DNA from: CAG-103 sp905215475
GTDB taxonomy: Bacteria; Bacillota; Clostridia; Oscillospirales; Oscillospiraceae
Direction: 5' to 3'
DNA: 64,000 nt
Assembly: GCA_905215475.1 (NCBI GenBank)
Contig: CAJMPW010000007.1
Span: forward strand, 39,010 to 103,009
In this document: positions 7,018 through 15,891 of the stretch, one piece after another
Numbering within the stretch: the first letter of the stretch is position 1
How the letters are laid out: the number at the start of each line of letters is the position of its first letter
Notes under the pieces: model-generated
The model's input: only the letters and a program-made list of their open reading frames with translations
What the model was told of the DNA's origin: nothing
Databases searched by the model: none
Translations under genes and position numbers: made by a program

Positions 7018-8574
7018 TCAATCGTCCATGTCGAGTGCTTCCAGACCCATGGCGGCAATGGGACGGCTGTCGCCATGGCGGACGAAGAGCATGGTCACAA
7101 ACGCGCCGGCCACGAAAAGGGCGGCATACGGGAAGAGCACGGTCATGCCAACCTTGTCCATCAGGAAGCCGGAGAACATCGGCGTGATGACCTGCGCGGC
7201 CATGCTGGCCGTGTAGTAGAAGCCTGTGTAGCGGCCGACATCGCTGCCGGAGCACATCTCGACGACCATCGGGAAGGAGTTGACGTTGATGGTCGCCCAG
7301 CCGATACCGGCGAGGCAGAACATCGCGTTCATGAGCATCGTGGGGCTCTCGGAATTGAGGAACGCAGCCACGCCGAACGCGGTGGCCAGCATCACGACGC
7401 CGCCGAGAATGGTCTTTTTGCGGCCGATCTTGGACGCGACGATGCCGACGGGCAGGTAGGCCACGATCGCGGCGGCCTGCGCGAGCATGAGCGTGAGGTT
7501 ATAGTCCTTGTGCAGGATGTTGCTCGCGTAGACGGAATATTTCGACGTCACGGCGTTGTAGCCGAAGAACCACAGCACGATCGACAGCAGCAGGAAAATG
7601 AGCGAGCGGCGCTCGGCCTTGCCGAGCTTGCCGGAGGCGACGGGCGTGTCGCCGTCGTCACCGTTGTCGATGCCGAAGCGCTTGCTGTCAGCCTGCATCT
7701 CGGCGACAAACTTCGGCTCGTTGACTGTCAGGCGGAAGATCAGCAGCGCAAGCAGCATGAGCCCCGCGATCACGGAGAAGTAGGCAGTGTAGCTCATGAG
7801 CGAGTTGCGCACGGAGCTCGTGGCGAAGCCCATACCGATGGCCAGCACGAGGATGCCGCCGCCGGTGCCCATGAGGTTGATGACGGCATTCGCCTTACTG
7901 CGCAGCGGCTTGATGGTAACATCGGGCATGAGCGCAACGGCCGGAGAACGGAACGTGGCCATGGCGACGAGCACCAGCAGCAGCAGCGCGATGAAGCCGA
8001 TGAGCGCACCCGGGTGCTGCAGCGTCGTCTGGTGGGCGTAGGCCTGACGCGCAGGCACGACGTAGTTCGTGTAGTCGTGGTTCGTGACGGTCTTGCCCTC
8101 GGCATTGGTGACCTGACTCGTGATGGCGGCAAACTCGTCCTCGGTAAAGGTGTCGGAGAGCACGAAGGTCTCGCCGTCGGGGGTCTTGAGCGTACGGTCC
8201 GCCTCCTTCTGATAGACGATGCGCAGGGCGGCGGGATCGTCGATCACGGCGGCGCCGTCGAGATTCTTCAGCTGTGCGCCGTCCACGAGCGACAGGCTGA
8301 TGAAGGCGATGGCGGCAACGACCGTGCCGATGAGGATAAACGGTGTGCGGCGGCCGCGCTTGCCGGTGTGCTTATCCGAGATCGCGCCGAACAGCGGCAG
8401 CAGAAACAGCGCCAGGATGTTGTCGAGCGCCATGATGACGCCGGACCATGCCTGCGACATACCGAATTTATTGGTCAGGATCAGCGGGATGGTGTTGTCG
8501 TAGGCTTGCCAGAACGCGCAGATCAGGAAAAAGGCAAAACCAACGCAGATGGTGCGTTTGTAGTTGAGCTTCAC
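7018..8574 (-). CDS. MFS transporter (SLC45/GPH-like)
   Basis: 518 residues with about twelve hydrophobic segments. After helix 2 comes the MFS signature region PLFGAISDKHTGKRGRRTP, close to the sugar/proton symporter groups SLC45 and GPH. A large loop of about 90 residues (about 105-190) between helices 3 and 4 is predicted extracellular and is unusual in size; it contains DGETFVLSDTFTEDEF. A central cytoplasmic loop is acidic. The substrate is unknown, probably a sugar or glycoside. The gene leads the three-gene minus unit 8574-5905 and has its own promoter. Confidence 0.8.
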   Translation of the reverse strand: MKLNYKRTICVGFAFFLICAFWQAYDNTIPLILTNKFGMSQAWSGVIMALDNILALFLLPLFGAISDKHTGKRGRRTPFILIGTVVAAIAFISLSLVDGAQLKNLDGAAVIDDPAALRIVYQKEADRTLKTPDGETFVLSDTFTEDEFAAITSQVTNAEGKTVTNHDYTNYVVPARQAYAHQTTLQHPGALIGFIALLLLVLVAMATFRSPAVALMPDVTIKPLRSKANAVINLMGTGGGILVLAIGMGFATSSVRNSLMSYTAYFSVIAGLMLLALLIFRLTVNEPKFVAEMQADSKRFGIDNGDDGDTPVASGKLGKAERRSLIFLLLSIVLWFFGYNAVTSKYSVYASNILHKDYNLTLMLAQAAAIVAYLPVGIVASKIGRKKTILGGVVMLATAFGVAAFLNSESPTMLMNAMFCLAGIGWATINVNSFPMVVEMCSGSDVGRYTGFYYTASMAAQVITPMFSGFLMDKVGMTVLFPYAALFVAGAFVTMLFVRHGDSRPIAAMGLEALDMDD

Positions 8575-8608
8575 AGGGTTACCTCCAAGTTTGTTTCAAA
8601 TCCGTACC

Positions 8609-8637
8609 ATTCTACAATACCTCGCCGTGCAATTCAA
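8609..8637 (-). promoter_or_regulatory. Promoter of the MFS operon
   Basis: Minus-strand TTGAAT (8632-8637), 17 bp, TAGAAT (8609-8614), back-to-back with the GDPD promoter at 8645-8673. Confidence 0.55.
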
Positions 8638-8644
8638 CAGGCAT

Positions 8645-8673
8645 TTGACGAAATGCAGAAATTGTTGTTTAAT
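8645..8673 (+). promoter_or_regulatory. Promoter of the GDPD gene
   Basis: TTGACG (8645-8650), 17 bp, TTTAAT (8668-8673). Confidence 0.6.
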
Positions 8674-8720
8674 AAGGGACAGCAGACCGGCGGCTCTCGC
8701 CGCCAAAAGGAGGACACATT

Positions 8721-9554
8721 ATGAATTGGAAAACCGCTTGTAAGATCGCCGCACCGGCCGCAGCCTGCGCAGGTGCGTTTGCATTTTTGGTCGCACCCGG
8801 CCGCGCTACGCGTACGCAGAAGGCGCCGTTTTTGTGCCGCAACTACGCACACCGCGGCCTGCACACCGAGGACGGCTCCGTGCCGGAAAACTCGCTCCCG
8901 GCGTTTCGCGCCGCGGCCGAGGCGGGCTACGCCGTCGAGATGGACGTGCACCTGACCGCCGATGACCAGCTTGTCGTGTTCCATGACGACACGCTCGAGC
9001 GTATGTGCGGCGTGCAGGGCGTCATTGACGACTTCACCCTCGCCGAGCTGCGCGCGCTGCGTCTCGGAAAGACCGAGTGCGTCATCCCGACGTTTGCCGA
9101 GGCGCTCGAGGCGCTCGGCGGACGCGTGCCGCTGCTGCTCGAGGTCAAGCGCGGGCACGATAACCGCCGCCTGTGCGCGCTGACGCTCGAGGCGCTGCGC
9201 ACCTACACCGGCCCCTACTGCGTCGAGAGCTTCGACCCCACGATCGTCGCATGGTTCCGGCGCAACGCGCCCGACATTCTGCGCGGTCAGCTCAGCCAGC
9301 CGCCGAAGGAATACGGCACGGCACTGAGCAAGCCCGCCGCCGCCATCGTCGGCAACGTGCTCACGAACGTGATCGCGCGCCCGCAGTTCATCGCCTATAA
9401 GATCGGCCCGAAGCCGCTGAGCGTGCGCCTGTGCGAGGCCATGGGCGCCGTGCGCGCCGGCTGGACGAGCCGCGCCTGGGCGCACGAGCGCGACTACGAC
9501 ATCGTCATCTTCGAGCGCTACCGTCCCGGCGCGTGGTTCCGCGCGGACATCTGA
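8721..9554 (+). CDS. Glycerophosphodiester phosphodiesterase (GDPD) family protein
   Basis: 277 residues. An N-terminal hydrophobic segment (residues 8-26) suggests membrane anchoring or export. The catalytic TIM-barrel motifs are complete: AHRG (His44, Arg45), PENS (Glu57), EMDVH (Glu73, Asp75) and VFHDDTLERMC (His88). GDPD enzymes hydrolyse glycerophosphodiesters to glycerol-3-phosphate and an alcohol. AAAAGGAGG precedes the ATG. It is divergent from the MFS operon, and the shared intergenic region suggests that both may serve uptake of the same kind of substrate (inference). Confidence 0.88.
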   Translation: MNWKTACKIAAPAAACAGAFAFLVAPGRATRTQKAPFLCRNYAHRGLHTEDGSVPENSLPAFRAAAEAGYAVEMDVHLTADDQLVVFHDDTLERMCGVQGVIDDFTLAELRALRLGKTECVIPTFAEALEALGGRVPLLLEVKRGHDNRRLCALTLEALRTYTGPYCVESFDPTIVAWFRRNAPDILRGQLSQPPKEYGTALSKPAAAIVGNVLTNVIARPQFIAYKIGPKPLSVRLCEAMGAVRAGWTSRAWAHERDYDIVIFERYRPGAWFRADI

Positions 9555-9574
9555 GCGCAGGAAAGCCTGCATAC

Positions 9575-9737
9575 CATGAAAACAGCCAACAGCCGAGCCG
9601 GCATTTGCCAGCTCGGCTGTTGGCTGTTGATTGCTGTGCTGCGCGTCCGTGGCGGATGCAGACCCGGACGCTGAAATGGAAGAGAGAACACAAACGAGGG
9701 GGGGCGCAAACACCATTCGCACAAAACGATGTTTACT
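9575..9737 (-). ncRNA. Candidate small RNA between the GDPD and HAD genes
   Basis: A promoter on the minus strand, TTGACA (9767-9772), 17 bp, TAGGAT (9744-9749), points away from the end of the HAD gene and into about 160 nt that end in a strong hairpin (9582-9628, 16-bp stem) with a TGTTTT tail. There is no ribosome-binding site for the only ATG near the predicted start. The plus-strand GDPD mRNA may use the same hairpin as terminator. Confidence 0.4.
9582..9628. terminator. Hairpin terminator shared by the GDPD gene and the candidate small RNA
   Basis: Inverted repeat CAGCCAACAGCCGAGC / GCTCGGCTGTTGGCTG around an 11-15-nt loop. On the minus strand it is followed by TTTTCAT, and on the plus strand only by TTGATTG. 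Confidence 0.65.
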
Positions 9738-9803
9738 GAACATATCCTAACAGTTGTGTCCGTCTTTGTCAAGCGCTTTTCGAAAATTTCCTGACTTTTT
9801 TTC

Positions 9804-10610
9804 TCATACCGTGCCGTCGCGCAGGATCTGCGCAAGCTCGGCCACGTCACGCAGGACGTACTTCGGCTGCACGTCGGACGCCTTGAGCATCGCCTCGTCC
9901 GTCTCGCCGGACATGACGAGCACGCTCTGCGCGCCCGCATTCACGGCCACGGCAATGTCGGTATACAGCCGGTCGCCCACGCAGCAGATCTGCCCGTTCG
10001 GCACGCCGGTCTGCGCCGAGATGACATCGACCATGTTGCGGTTCGGCTTGCCGATGTAGGTCGGCTTGACGCCGGAGGCGGCGGTCAGCAGCGCGCAGAT
10101 GCTCCCGCAGTCGGGCAGCACCTCGTCGGCCGGCATGGGGCAGACCCAGTCGGGGTTGGCGGCGATGAAGGTCGCACCGCGGCGCAGATAGTGCACGGCG
10201 CGGTCGAGCTTCTCATACACGAGCTCGGTGTCAAAGCCGACGACGACGATCTCCGCGCCCTCTTCGACGAGCGGGATGCCGTAGCTGAGCAGCTCGCGGC
10301 GGAACGCCTGCGTGCCGACCAGATACACGGGCTTGCCCGCGTAGTGCTGGTTGAGATACAGCGCCGTCGCCATGCCGGACGTGAACACGTTCTCCGCCTC
10401 GCACGGGAAACCCAGACGCTGCAGGCGCGTGATGTAGTCCGTGCCGGCGCGCGAGGAGTTGTTGGTCAGGTAAATGTACTGCCGACCGGTATCGGCCAGC
10501 GTGTGGATGAAGTCGACCGCGCCGGGAAACACATCGTCCCCGAGGTAGAGCGTGCCGTCCATATCCAGCAGGAACAGGCGCGCATCGAGCAGGTCTTTCA
10601 GATCGTTCAT
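9804..10610 (-). CDS. HAD-superfamily IIA phosphatase (NagD/AraL-like)
   Basis: 268 residues from the ATG at 10610 with GAGGTGG upstream; a GTG nine bases earlier overlaps that Shine-Dalgarno. Motif I is LLDMDGTLY (Asp16, Asp18), motif II TNNSS, motif III Lys in GKPNRNM and motif IV GDRLYTDI. The cap between motifs II and III is the C2-type of NagD, AraL and 4-nitrophenylphosphatases. These enzymes dephosphorylate small metabolites such as sugar phosphates or purine nucleotides. It is monocistronic with its own promoter. Confidence 0.88.
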   Translation of the reverse strand: MNDLKDLLDARLFLLDMDGTLYLGDDVFPGAVDFIHTLADTGRQYIYLTNNSSRAGTDYITRLQRLGFPCEAENVFTSGMATALYLNQHYAGKPVYLVGTQAFRRELLSYGIPLVEEGAEIVVVGFDTELVYEKLDRAVHYLRRGATFIAANPDWVCPMPADEVLPDCGSICALLTAASGVKPTYIGKPNRNMVDVISAQTGVPNGQICCVGDRLYTDIAVAVNAGAQSVLVMSGETDEAMLKASDVQPKYVLRDVAELAQILRDGTV

Positions 10611-10651
10611 GGAAGCCACCTCATAGAATCTTATTTTTTTCTTAACGATTC

Positions 10652-10679
10652 ATTATACCACAAAAAACGCGCCGTACAA
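10652..10679 (-). promoter_or_regulatory. Promoter of the HAD phosphatase gene
   Basis: Minus-strand TTGTAC (10674-10679), 16 bp, TATAAT (10652-10657). Confidence 0.65.
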
Positions 10680-10702
10680 GCCAATTATTCCGGCGGCGGG
10701 TG

Positions 10703-10730
10703 TTGAAAAAATCAGGCAATGTGCTATAAT
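10703..10730 (+). promoter_or_regulatory. Promoter of htpG
   Basis: TTGAAA (10703-10708), 16 bp, TATAAT (10725-10730). I see no CIRCE or CtsR operator around it, so htpG is not obviously under HrcA or CtsR control here. Confidence 0.65.
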
Positions 10731-10811
10731 ATAAAATCTGTACTATGGGGCGTTAGACGCGCCGACCGGGTACGGCTCTGAATGTGTAATTAAAATTTTG
10801 GAGGCATAGAT

Positions 10812-12728
10812 ATGGCAAAGAAACAGTTCAAAGCAGAATCCAAAAAGCTGCTCGACATGATGATCAATTCGATCTACACGCACAAGGAGATCTTCCTGCG
10901 CGAGATCATCTCGAACGCCTCGGACGCGATCGACAAGCTCTGCTACCAGTCGCTCACGGATGAAAACGTGGGCATGGCGCGCGGCGACTTCAAGATCCGC
11001 GTCATCCCCGACAAGGAAGCGCGCACGATCACCGTGTCCGACAACGGCATCGGCATGACCAAGGAGGAGCTCGACAGCAACCTCGGCGTCATCGCACGCA
11101 GCGGCTCGCTGAAGTTCAAGGACGATCTCGGCGAGAGCGCGCAGGAGGATGCCGCCATCGACATCATCGGTCAGTTCGGTGTCGGCTTCTACTCCGCGTT
11201 CATGGTCGCCGACAAGGTCACGGTCATCACCCGCGCCTACGGCAGCGACACCGCCTATCAGTGGGTCAGCACCGGCGCGGACGGCTACACCATCACCGAG
11301 GCGCAGAAGGATACCGTCGGCACCGACGTCATCATGCACATCAAGGCTGACGAGACGGGCGAGAAATACTCCACCTACCTCGAAAACTGGAAGCTCATGA
11401 TGCTCATCCGCAAATACTCCGACTACGTCCGCTGGCCGATCGTCATGGACGTCGAGCAGAGCGACTGGGTCGACTCCGGCGAGAAGGATGAAAACGGCGA
11501 GCCGAAGATGGAGATGGTCACCAAGACCGAGGAGCAGACTGTCAACAGCATGATCCCCATCTGGCAGCGCAGCCGCAAGGAGGCGACCGATGAGGAATGC
11601 ATCGCGTTTTACAAGGAAAAGTTCCACGACAATGACGACCCGCTGGCCGTCATCCGCGTCAACGCCGAGGGTCTGATCTCCTACCGCGCGCTGCTGTTCA
11701 TCCCGTCCAAGGTCCCGGCAAATATGTACACGCGCGACGCCGACCCCGGTCTCGAGCTCTACAGCTCCGGCGTCATGATCATGGACAGATGCACCGACCT
11801 CCTGCCGCCGTGCTACGCGTTCGCGCGCGGCGTGGTCGACTCCCCCGACCTGTCGCTGAATATCTCGCGTGAGATGCTGCAGCATGACCGCCAGCTCAAG
11901 CTCATCGCCGCAAACCTCGGCAAGAAGATCAAGTCCGAGCTCACGAAGCTCATGACCAATGACCGCGAGAAGTACGAGCAGTTCCACGCCGCCTTCGGCA
12001 TGGTGCTGCGCGCCGGCGCCGTCACCGAGACCGGCGACAAGGTCGACGAGATCAAGGATCTGCTGCTCTACCACACGAACGAGACCAAGCTCGTCTCCCT
12101 CAAGGAATACGTCGACGCCATGCCCGCCGAGCAGGCGAAGATCTACTTCGCGTGCGGCGACAACGTCAAGCGTCTGCTGAGCCTGCCGCAGGCGGAGCAG
12201 CTGCGCGACAAGGGCTTTGACGTTCTGTGCATGACCTCGCAGATCGACGAGTATTTCGTCGACACCATGAAGAGCTACGACGACAAGCCGTTTTGCAACA
12301 TTGCGACCGACGATCTCGGCCTCGAGAGCGAGGAAGAGAAAAAAGAGACCGAGGCAAAGCAGGCCGAGGACAAGGAGCTGCTCGACTTCGTCAAGGAGAC
12401 GCTCGGTGAGCAGGTCGCATCCGTGCGCCTGTCCAACAAGCTCGTGTCCAGCGCCGTGTGCCTGAGCACTGAGGGCGGCGTCACGCTCGAGATGGAGCGC
12501 TACTTCCGGAGCATGCCCGGCGCACCGACCGACATCCGCGCCGTGCGCGTGCTGGAGCTCAACGCCAACCACCACGCCTACCAGACCATGAAGGACGCCT
12601 TCACCGCCGGCGACAAGGACAAGGCCGCGCGCATCGCCAAGATCCTGCACGCGCAGGCGCTGCTCATCGCGGGCGAGCCGCTCGAGGATCCGGCTGCGTA
12701 TTCGGAGCTCGTGTGCACGCTCATCTGA
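10812..12728 (+). CDS. htpG: Chaperone protein HtpG (bacterial Hsp90)
   Basis: 638 residues, normal length. The N-terminal GHKL ATPase shows NASDAIDKLCY, DNGIGMTKEEL and GQFGVGFYSAFMVADKV. The middle domain includes ISREMLQ, and the C-terminal dimerisation domain closes the protein. HtpG is an ATP-driven chaperone for late folding steps. The start has TTTTGGAGG upstream. A Lys/Glu-rich segment at about 500-520 (ESEEEKKETEAKQ) is a charged linker. An inverted repeat without a T tract follows at 12748-12774, so partial read-through into hemW is possible. Confidence 0.97.
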   Translation: MAKKQFKAESKKLLDMMINSIYTHKEIFLREIISNASDAIDKLCYQSLTDENVGMARGDFKIRVIPDKEARTITVSDNGIGMTKEELDSNLGVIARSGSLKFKDDLGESAQEDAAIDIIGQFGVGFYSAFMVADKVTVITRAYGSDTAYQWVSTGADGYTITEAQKDTVGTDVIMHIKADETGEKYSTYLENWKLMMLIRKYSDYVRWPIVMDVEQSDWVDSGEKDENGEPKMEMVTKTEEQTVNSMIPIWQRSRKEATDEECIAFYKEKFHDNDDPLAVIRVNAEGLISYRALLFIPSKVPANMYTRDADPGLELYSSGVMIMDRCTDLLPPCYAFARGVVDSPDLSLNISREMLQHDRQLKLIAANLGKKIKSELTKLMTNDREKYEQFHAAFGMVLRAGAVTETGDKVDEIKDLLLYHTNETKLVSLKEYVDAMPAEQAKIYFACGDNVKRLLSLPQAEQLRDKGFDVLCMTSQIDEYFVDTMKSYDDKPFCNIATDDLGLESEEEKKETEAKQAEDKELLDFVKETLGEQVASVRLSNKLVSSAVCLSTEGGVTLEMERYFRSMPGAPTDIRAVRVLELNANHHAYQTMKDAFTAGDKDKAARIAKILHAQALLIAGEPLEDPAAYSELVCTLI

Positions 12729-12747
12729 CAACCGATCTGATCTGAAC

Positions 12748-12774
12748 CCTGACCGCCGCACCCCGGCGGTCAGG
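12748..12774. repeat. Inverted repeat between htpG and hemW
   Basis: CCTGACCGCC paired with GGCGGTCAGG, with a loop of about 6-7 nt. There is no T tract on either strand, so it may be a weak terminator or an mRNA-stabilising stem. Confidence 0.5.
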
Positions 12775-12797
12775 GCACCCCAAGTAAGGAGCTGTCT

Positions 12798-14090
12798 ATG
12801 CAACCGCGTCTCGGTATCTATATCCACATCCCGTTTTGCGCGAGCAAGTGCGGCTACTGTGACTTCTATTCCTGCGCCGGCGCTGCCGAGCGCATGGCGG
12901 AGTATCAGCAGGCGCTGCTCGAGCACATTGAAGAGAGCGCCGGGCGCATCGCGCCGGCGTACATCGACACGGTCTATTTCGGCGGCGGCACGCCGAGCTT
13001 TTACGGTGCGGCGCGGCTCATCGAGCTGCTCGACGCCGTCAAGGCCACCGGCCGCCTGCTCAAGCGTGCGGAGGTGACCGTCGAGGTCAACCCGGACAGC
13101 GTCCGCCTGCACGACCTGCGTGCCCTGCGCAAGGCGGGCTTCAACCGTCTGAGCATCGGTATGCAGTCGGCCAACAACGATATCCTGAAAATGATCGGCC
13201 GCCGCCACAGCTACCGGCAGGTGGAGATGGCCGTCGAAAACGCCCGCGCCGCCGGGTTTGACAACATCAGTCTCGACCTCATCTACGGTCTTCCCAGCCA
13301 GACCCGCAGCGACTGGGCGGACACGCTCGCCAAGGCGCTTGCCCTGCGTCCGGAGCACATCTCCGGCTACGGGCTCAAGCTTGAGGAGGGCACGCCCATG
13401 TACGCCCTGAAGGACTCGCCCCTCATCCCGTCGGACGATGAGCAGGCGGATATGTACCTGTGCATGGTCGAGGAGCTGCGGCACTATGGCTACGAACAGT
13501 ACGAGATCTCCAACTTCAGCATCCCGGGCTATGAGTCCCGGCACAACCTGAAGTATTGGCAGCTCGATGACTATATGGGCTTCGGCCCGGGCGCGCACTC
13601 GTGCATCGGCCGCACGCGCTACAGCTATGTGCGCGACCTTGACCGCTATCTTGCGGGCGTCCTCCACGGTGAGGACATGATCGACGAATACGAGACGATC
13701 GGCGACTTTGAGCGTGCGGCCGAATATCTCATGCTCGGTATGCGCACCGTACACGGTGTGTCGCGCGCGGAGTATGAGCGGCTCTACCGCAGCGATTTTT
13801 CCGGCATCGCGCAGCAGCTCGAGGAGTTCGTGCGCCGCGGCTGGGCCGCCGCGGACGGTGAGCGCTGGCACTTCACGCCCTCGGGGTTCCTCTTATCCAA
13901 CGTGCTCATCGGCAAGCTGCTCGAGGCACAGACCGACCGCAAGGCCGAGCACAACCCGTGGATGAAGCCGCAGATCGAAAAGCAGCCGCGCACCAAGCTC
14001 CCGCCCGGCGAGGCGGAGGCTTTCCGCGATACATATTTAAATAATCCGATTTTGACAGGGACAGACAGGAGCCAAAATCATGAAACTTAA
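12798..14090 (+). CDS. hemW: Radical SAM heme chaperone HemW (HemN-like)
   Basis: 430 residues, somewhat longer than the usual 375-400 because of a 45-residue C-terminal tail rich in Lys/Pro. The [4Fe-4S]/SAM site IPFCASKCGYCDF (CxxxCxxC) lies at the N-terminus, followed by YFGGGTPS, EVNPDS, RLSIGMQS and DLIYGLPSQT, all typical of HemW. HemW binds heme and delivers it to targets; it is often mis-annotated as oxygen-independent coproporphyrinogen oxidase. The gene overlaps the following VanW gene by 11 bp. Confidence 0.9.
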   Translation: MQPRLGIYIHIPFCASKCGYCDFYSCAGAAERMAEYQQALLEHIEESAGRIAPAYIDTVYFGGGTPSFYGAARLIELLDAVKATGRLLKRAEVTVEVNPDSVRLHDLRALRKAGFNRLSIGMQSANNDILKMIGRRHSYRQVEMAVENARAAGFDNISLDLIYGLPSQTRSDWADTLAKALALRPEHISGYGLKLEEGTPMYALKDSPLIPSDDEQADMYLCMVEELRHYGYEQYEISNFSIPGYESRHNLKYWQLDDYMGFGPGAHSCIGRTRYSYVRDLDRYLAGVLHGEDMIDEYETIGDFERAAEYLMLGMRTVHGVSRAEYERLYRSDFSGIAQQLEEFVRRGWAAADGERWHFTPSGFLLSNVLIGKLLEAQTDRKAEHNPWMKPQIEKQPRTKLPPGEAEAFRDTYLNNPILTGTDRSQNHET

Positions 14091-15873
14091 CGGCAACACT
14101 TCCAAACGCAGCGCAGCCGCAAAGCGCGAGGCGGCGGACTTCGCCGCGCAGGAGCGCTCGGCGCACCGCAGCACCTCCAACCGCTCGGCACAGAGTGAGG
14201 CGGCTGCCCGCCGCTCCGCCGCGCCGAAGCAGACGGCGCAGCGCCAGCCCGTATCCCGGCAGGCAGACCCCGCACAGGGCGCGCCGCAGCCGAAAGCCAG
14301 AAAGCCCCGCGGCCGCGGCGGCAAGATCGCCCTGCGCGCCGCGCTCATCGCGCTGGCCGTCATCATCGCAGCGGGCGCCATCGGCATGGTGCTCGTGGCG
14401 AAAAAGGACACCATCTTCCCGAACGTCTCCGTCTGCGGCGCCGACGTCGGCGGCATGACGCCCAGCGAGGCGGCAGACACCATCCGCACCGCCGGCTGGG
14501 ACGATACGAGCGCACCGGTGCTCACGATGACGTTCCCGGGCGACCAGACCATCACCGTCACCGCGACGGAGATCGGCTTTGAGGCGACGCCCGACGACGC
14601 AGCCGAGGCAGCTTACGCCTACGGACGCAGCGGAAATGCGTTCACAAACTTCTTTGCGTGGCTGCGCTGCGCGCTCAAGGGGCACGATGTGGCGGCCGAT
14701 AACCTCGCCGACATGGACACCGACGCTCTGCGCACACGCATCGAGCGCGAGGCCGCCGAGATCAACGTCAAGCTCTCGGGCGGCAGCGTCGAGATCGACG
14801 AGGAGCACAGCACCATCCGCGTCGTCAAGGGCGCGAGCATGATCACGCTCGACCCCGCCGCCGTCGCCGAGCGGATGCTCAGCGACATCCGCAGCGGCAA
14901 GTTCGGCACATCGGCCTACCCGGTCGACATGAAGGGCGACGATAAGATGACGCTGCAGGAGCTGCACGACGCCATCTGCGGCGACCCGGTCAACGCGGGC
15001 TACGACCCCGAGACCAAGTCCGCCACGGAGAGCAAGGTCGGCATCGCGTTTGACGTGGCCGAGGCGCAGCCCCTGTGGGACGCGGCCTCCGCCGGCGACA
15101 CCGTCACCATCCCGGCCAAGCTCACGCAGCCGGAGATGACGCAGGAGCGCCTGCAAAAGCACCTGCTGGCCGACAAGCTCGCCACCAAGACCACCTCCCT
15201 CTCCGGCAGCAGCAGCAACCGCATCACGAACGTCAGGCTCGCCGCCGAGAAGATCAACGGCGTCATTCTCCAGCCCGGTCAGACGTTCTCGTATAACGAC
15301 GTGCTCGGCAAGCGCACGAAGGCCAACGGCTTCAAGGAGGCCGGGGCTTACTCCGGCGGTCAGGTCGTGCAGGAGGTCGGCGGCGGCATCTGCCAGGTGT
15401 CGTCCACGCTGTACTACTGCGCCATGGTCTCCAATCTCAAGATCAACACCCGCACCTGCCACTACTTCCCCGTGGCCTATATCGAGCCCGGCATGGACGC
15501 CACGGTCAGCTGGGGCGGTCCGGAATTCAAGTTCACCAACAGCCGCGAATACCCCATTGAGATCAAGGCCTATGTGGAGAAAAACAGCATCACGGTCGAG
15601 ATCTGGGGCACGGATGTGGACGGCAGCTACGTCAAGATGAGCTACACCGCCAACGGCCTGCGCGCCACGACCTACCGCACCGTCTATGACAAGGACGGCA
15701 ACGAGATCAGCCGCACCGTTGAGGCCAACAGCACCTATCACTCCCACGACACCACGCCGGCGCCCACCCCCACGCCCAGCGCCAAACCCACACCGACACC
15801 CACCCCCACGCCGAAGCCGCAGCCGACTCCCTACCCGTCGGTCTACGATCCCGGTGACGCCGGTGAAGACTAA
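14080..15873 (+). CDS. VanW family protein with YoaR-like peptidoglycan-binding domain
   Basis: 597 residues. The N-terminal 85 residues are basic, Ser/Ala/Arg-rich and probably cytoplasmic. One membrane helix follows (about 87-106), then a YoaR-type putative peptidoglycan-binding region (about 120-340). The VanW domain (about 370-510) contains NRITNVRLAAEKINGVILQPGQTFSYND, split here as QPGQTFSYND and GGGICQVSSTLYYCA. The C-terminus (about 560-597) is a Pro/Thr repeat, a flexible cell-wall-spanning or anchoring tail. VanW was named from vancomycin-resistance clusters, but its function is unknown. No resistance genes are nearby. Confidence 0.85.
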   Translation: MKLNGNTSKRSAAAKREAADFAAQERSAHRSTSNRSAQSEAAARRSAAPKQTAQRQPVSRQADPAQGAPQPKARKPRGRGGKIALRAALIALAVIIAAGAIGMVLVAKKDTIFPNVSVCGADVGGMTPSEAADTIRTAGWDDTSAPVLTMTFPGDQTITVTATEIGFEATPDDAAEAAYAYGRSGNAFTNFFAWLRCALKGHDVAADNLADMDTDALRTRIEREAAEINVKLSGGSVEIDEEHSTIRVVKGASMITLDPAAVAERMLSDIRSGKFGTSAYPVDMKGDDKMTLQELHDAICGDPVNAGYDPETKSATESKVGIAFDVAEAQPLWDAASAGDTVTIPAKLTQPEMTQERLQKHLLADKLATKTTSLSGSSSNRITNVRLAAEKINGVILQPGQTFSYNDVLGKRTKANGFKEAGAYSGGQVVQEVGGGICQVSSTLYYCAMVSNLKINTRTCHYFPVAYIEPGMDATVSWGGPEFKFTNSREYPIEIKAYVEKNSITVEIWGTDVDGSYVKMSYTANGLRATTYRTVYDKDGNEISRTVEANSTYHSHDTTPAPTPTPSAKPTPTPTPTPKPQPTPYPSVYDPGDAGED

Positions 15874-15891
15874 TACAGAGGAGAATGCAGC

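Noticed and set aside
10703..10811. CIRCE or CtsR operator at htpG
   Set aside because: Neither TTAGCACTC-N9-GAGTGCTAA nor a GGTCAAANANNGGTCAA-type site is present.
12798..14090. Coproporphyrinogen III oxidase (HemN) instead of HemW
   Set aside because: The motif set and lack of other heme-biosynthesis genes nearby fit HemW better. Biochemical distinction would need an activity test, but HemW is the more likely call.
14080..15873. Vancomycin-resistance function because of the VanW domain
   Set aside because: No vanA/B-type ligase, vanH, vanX or VanRS is adjacent, and VanW-domain proteins are common housekeeping proteins in Clostridia.
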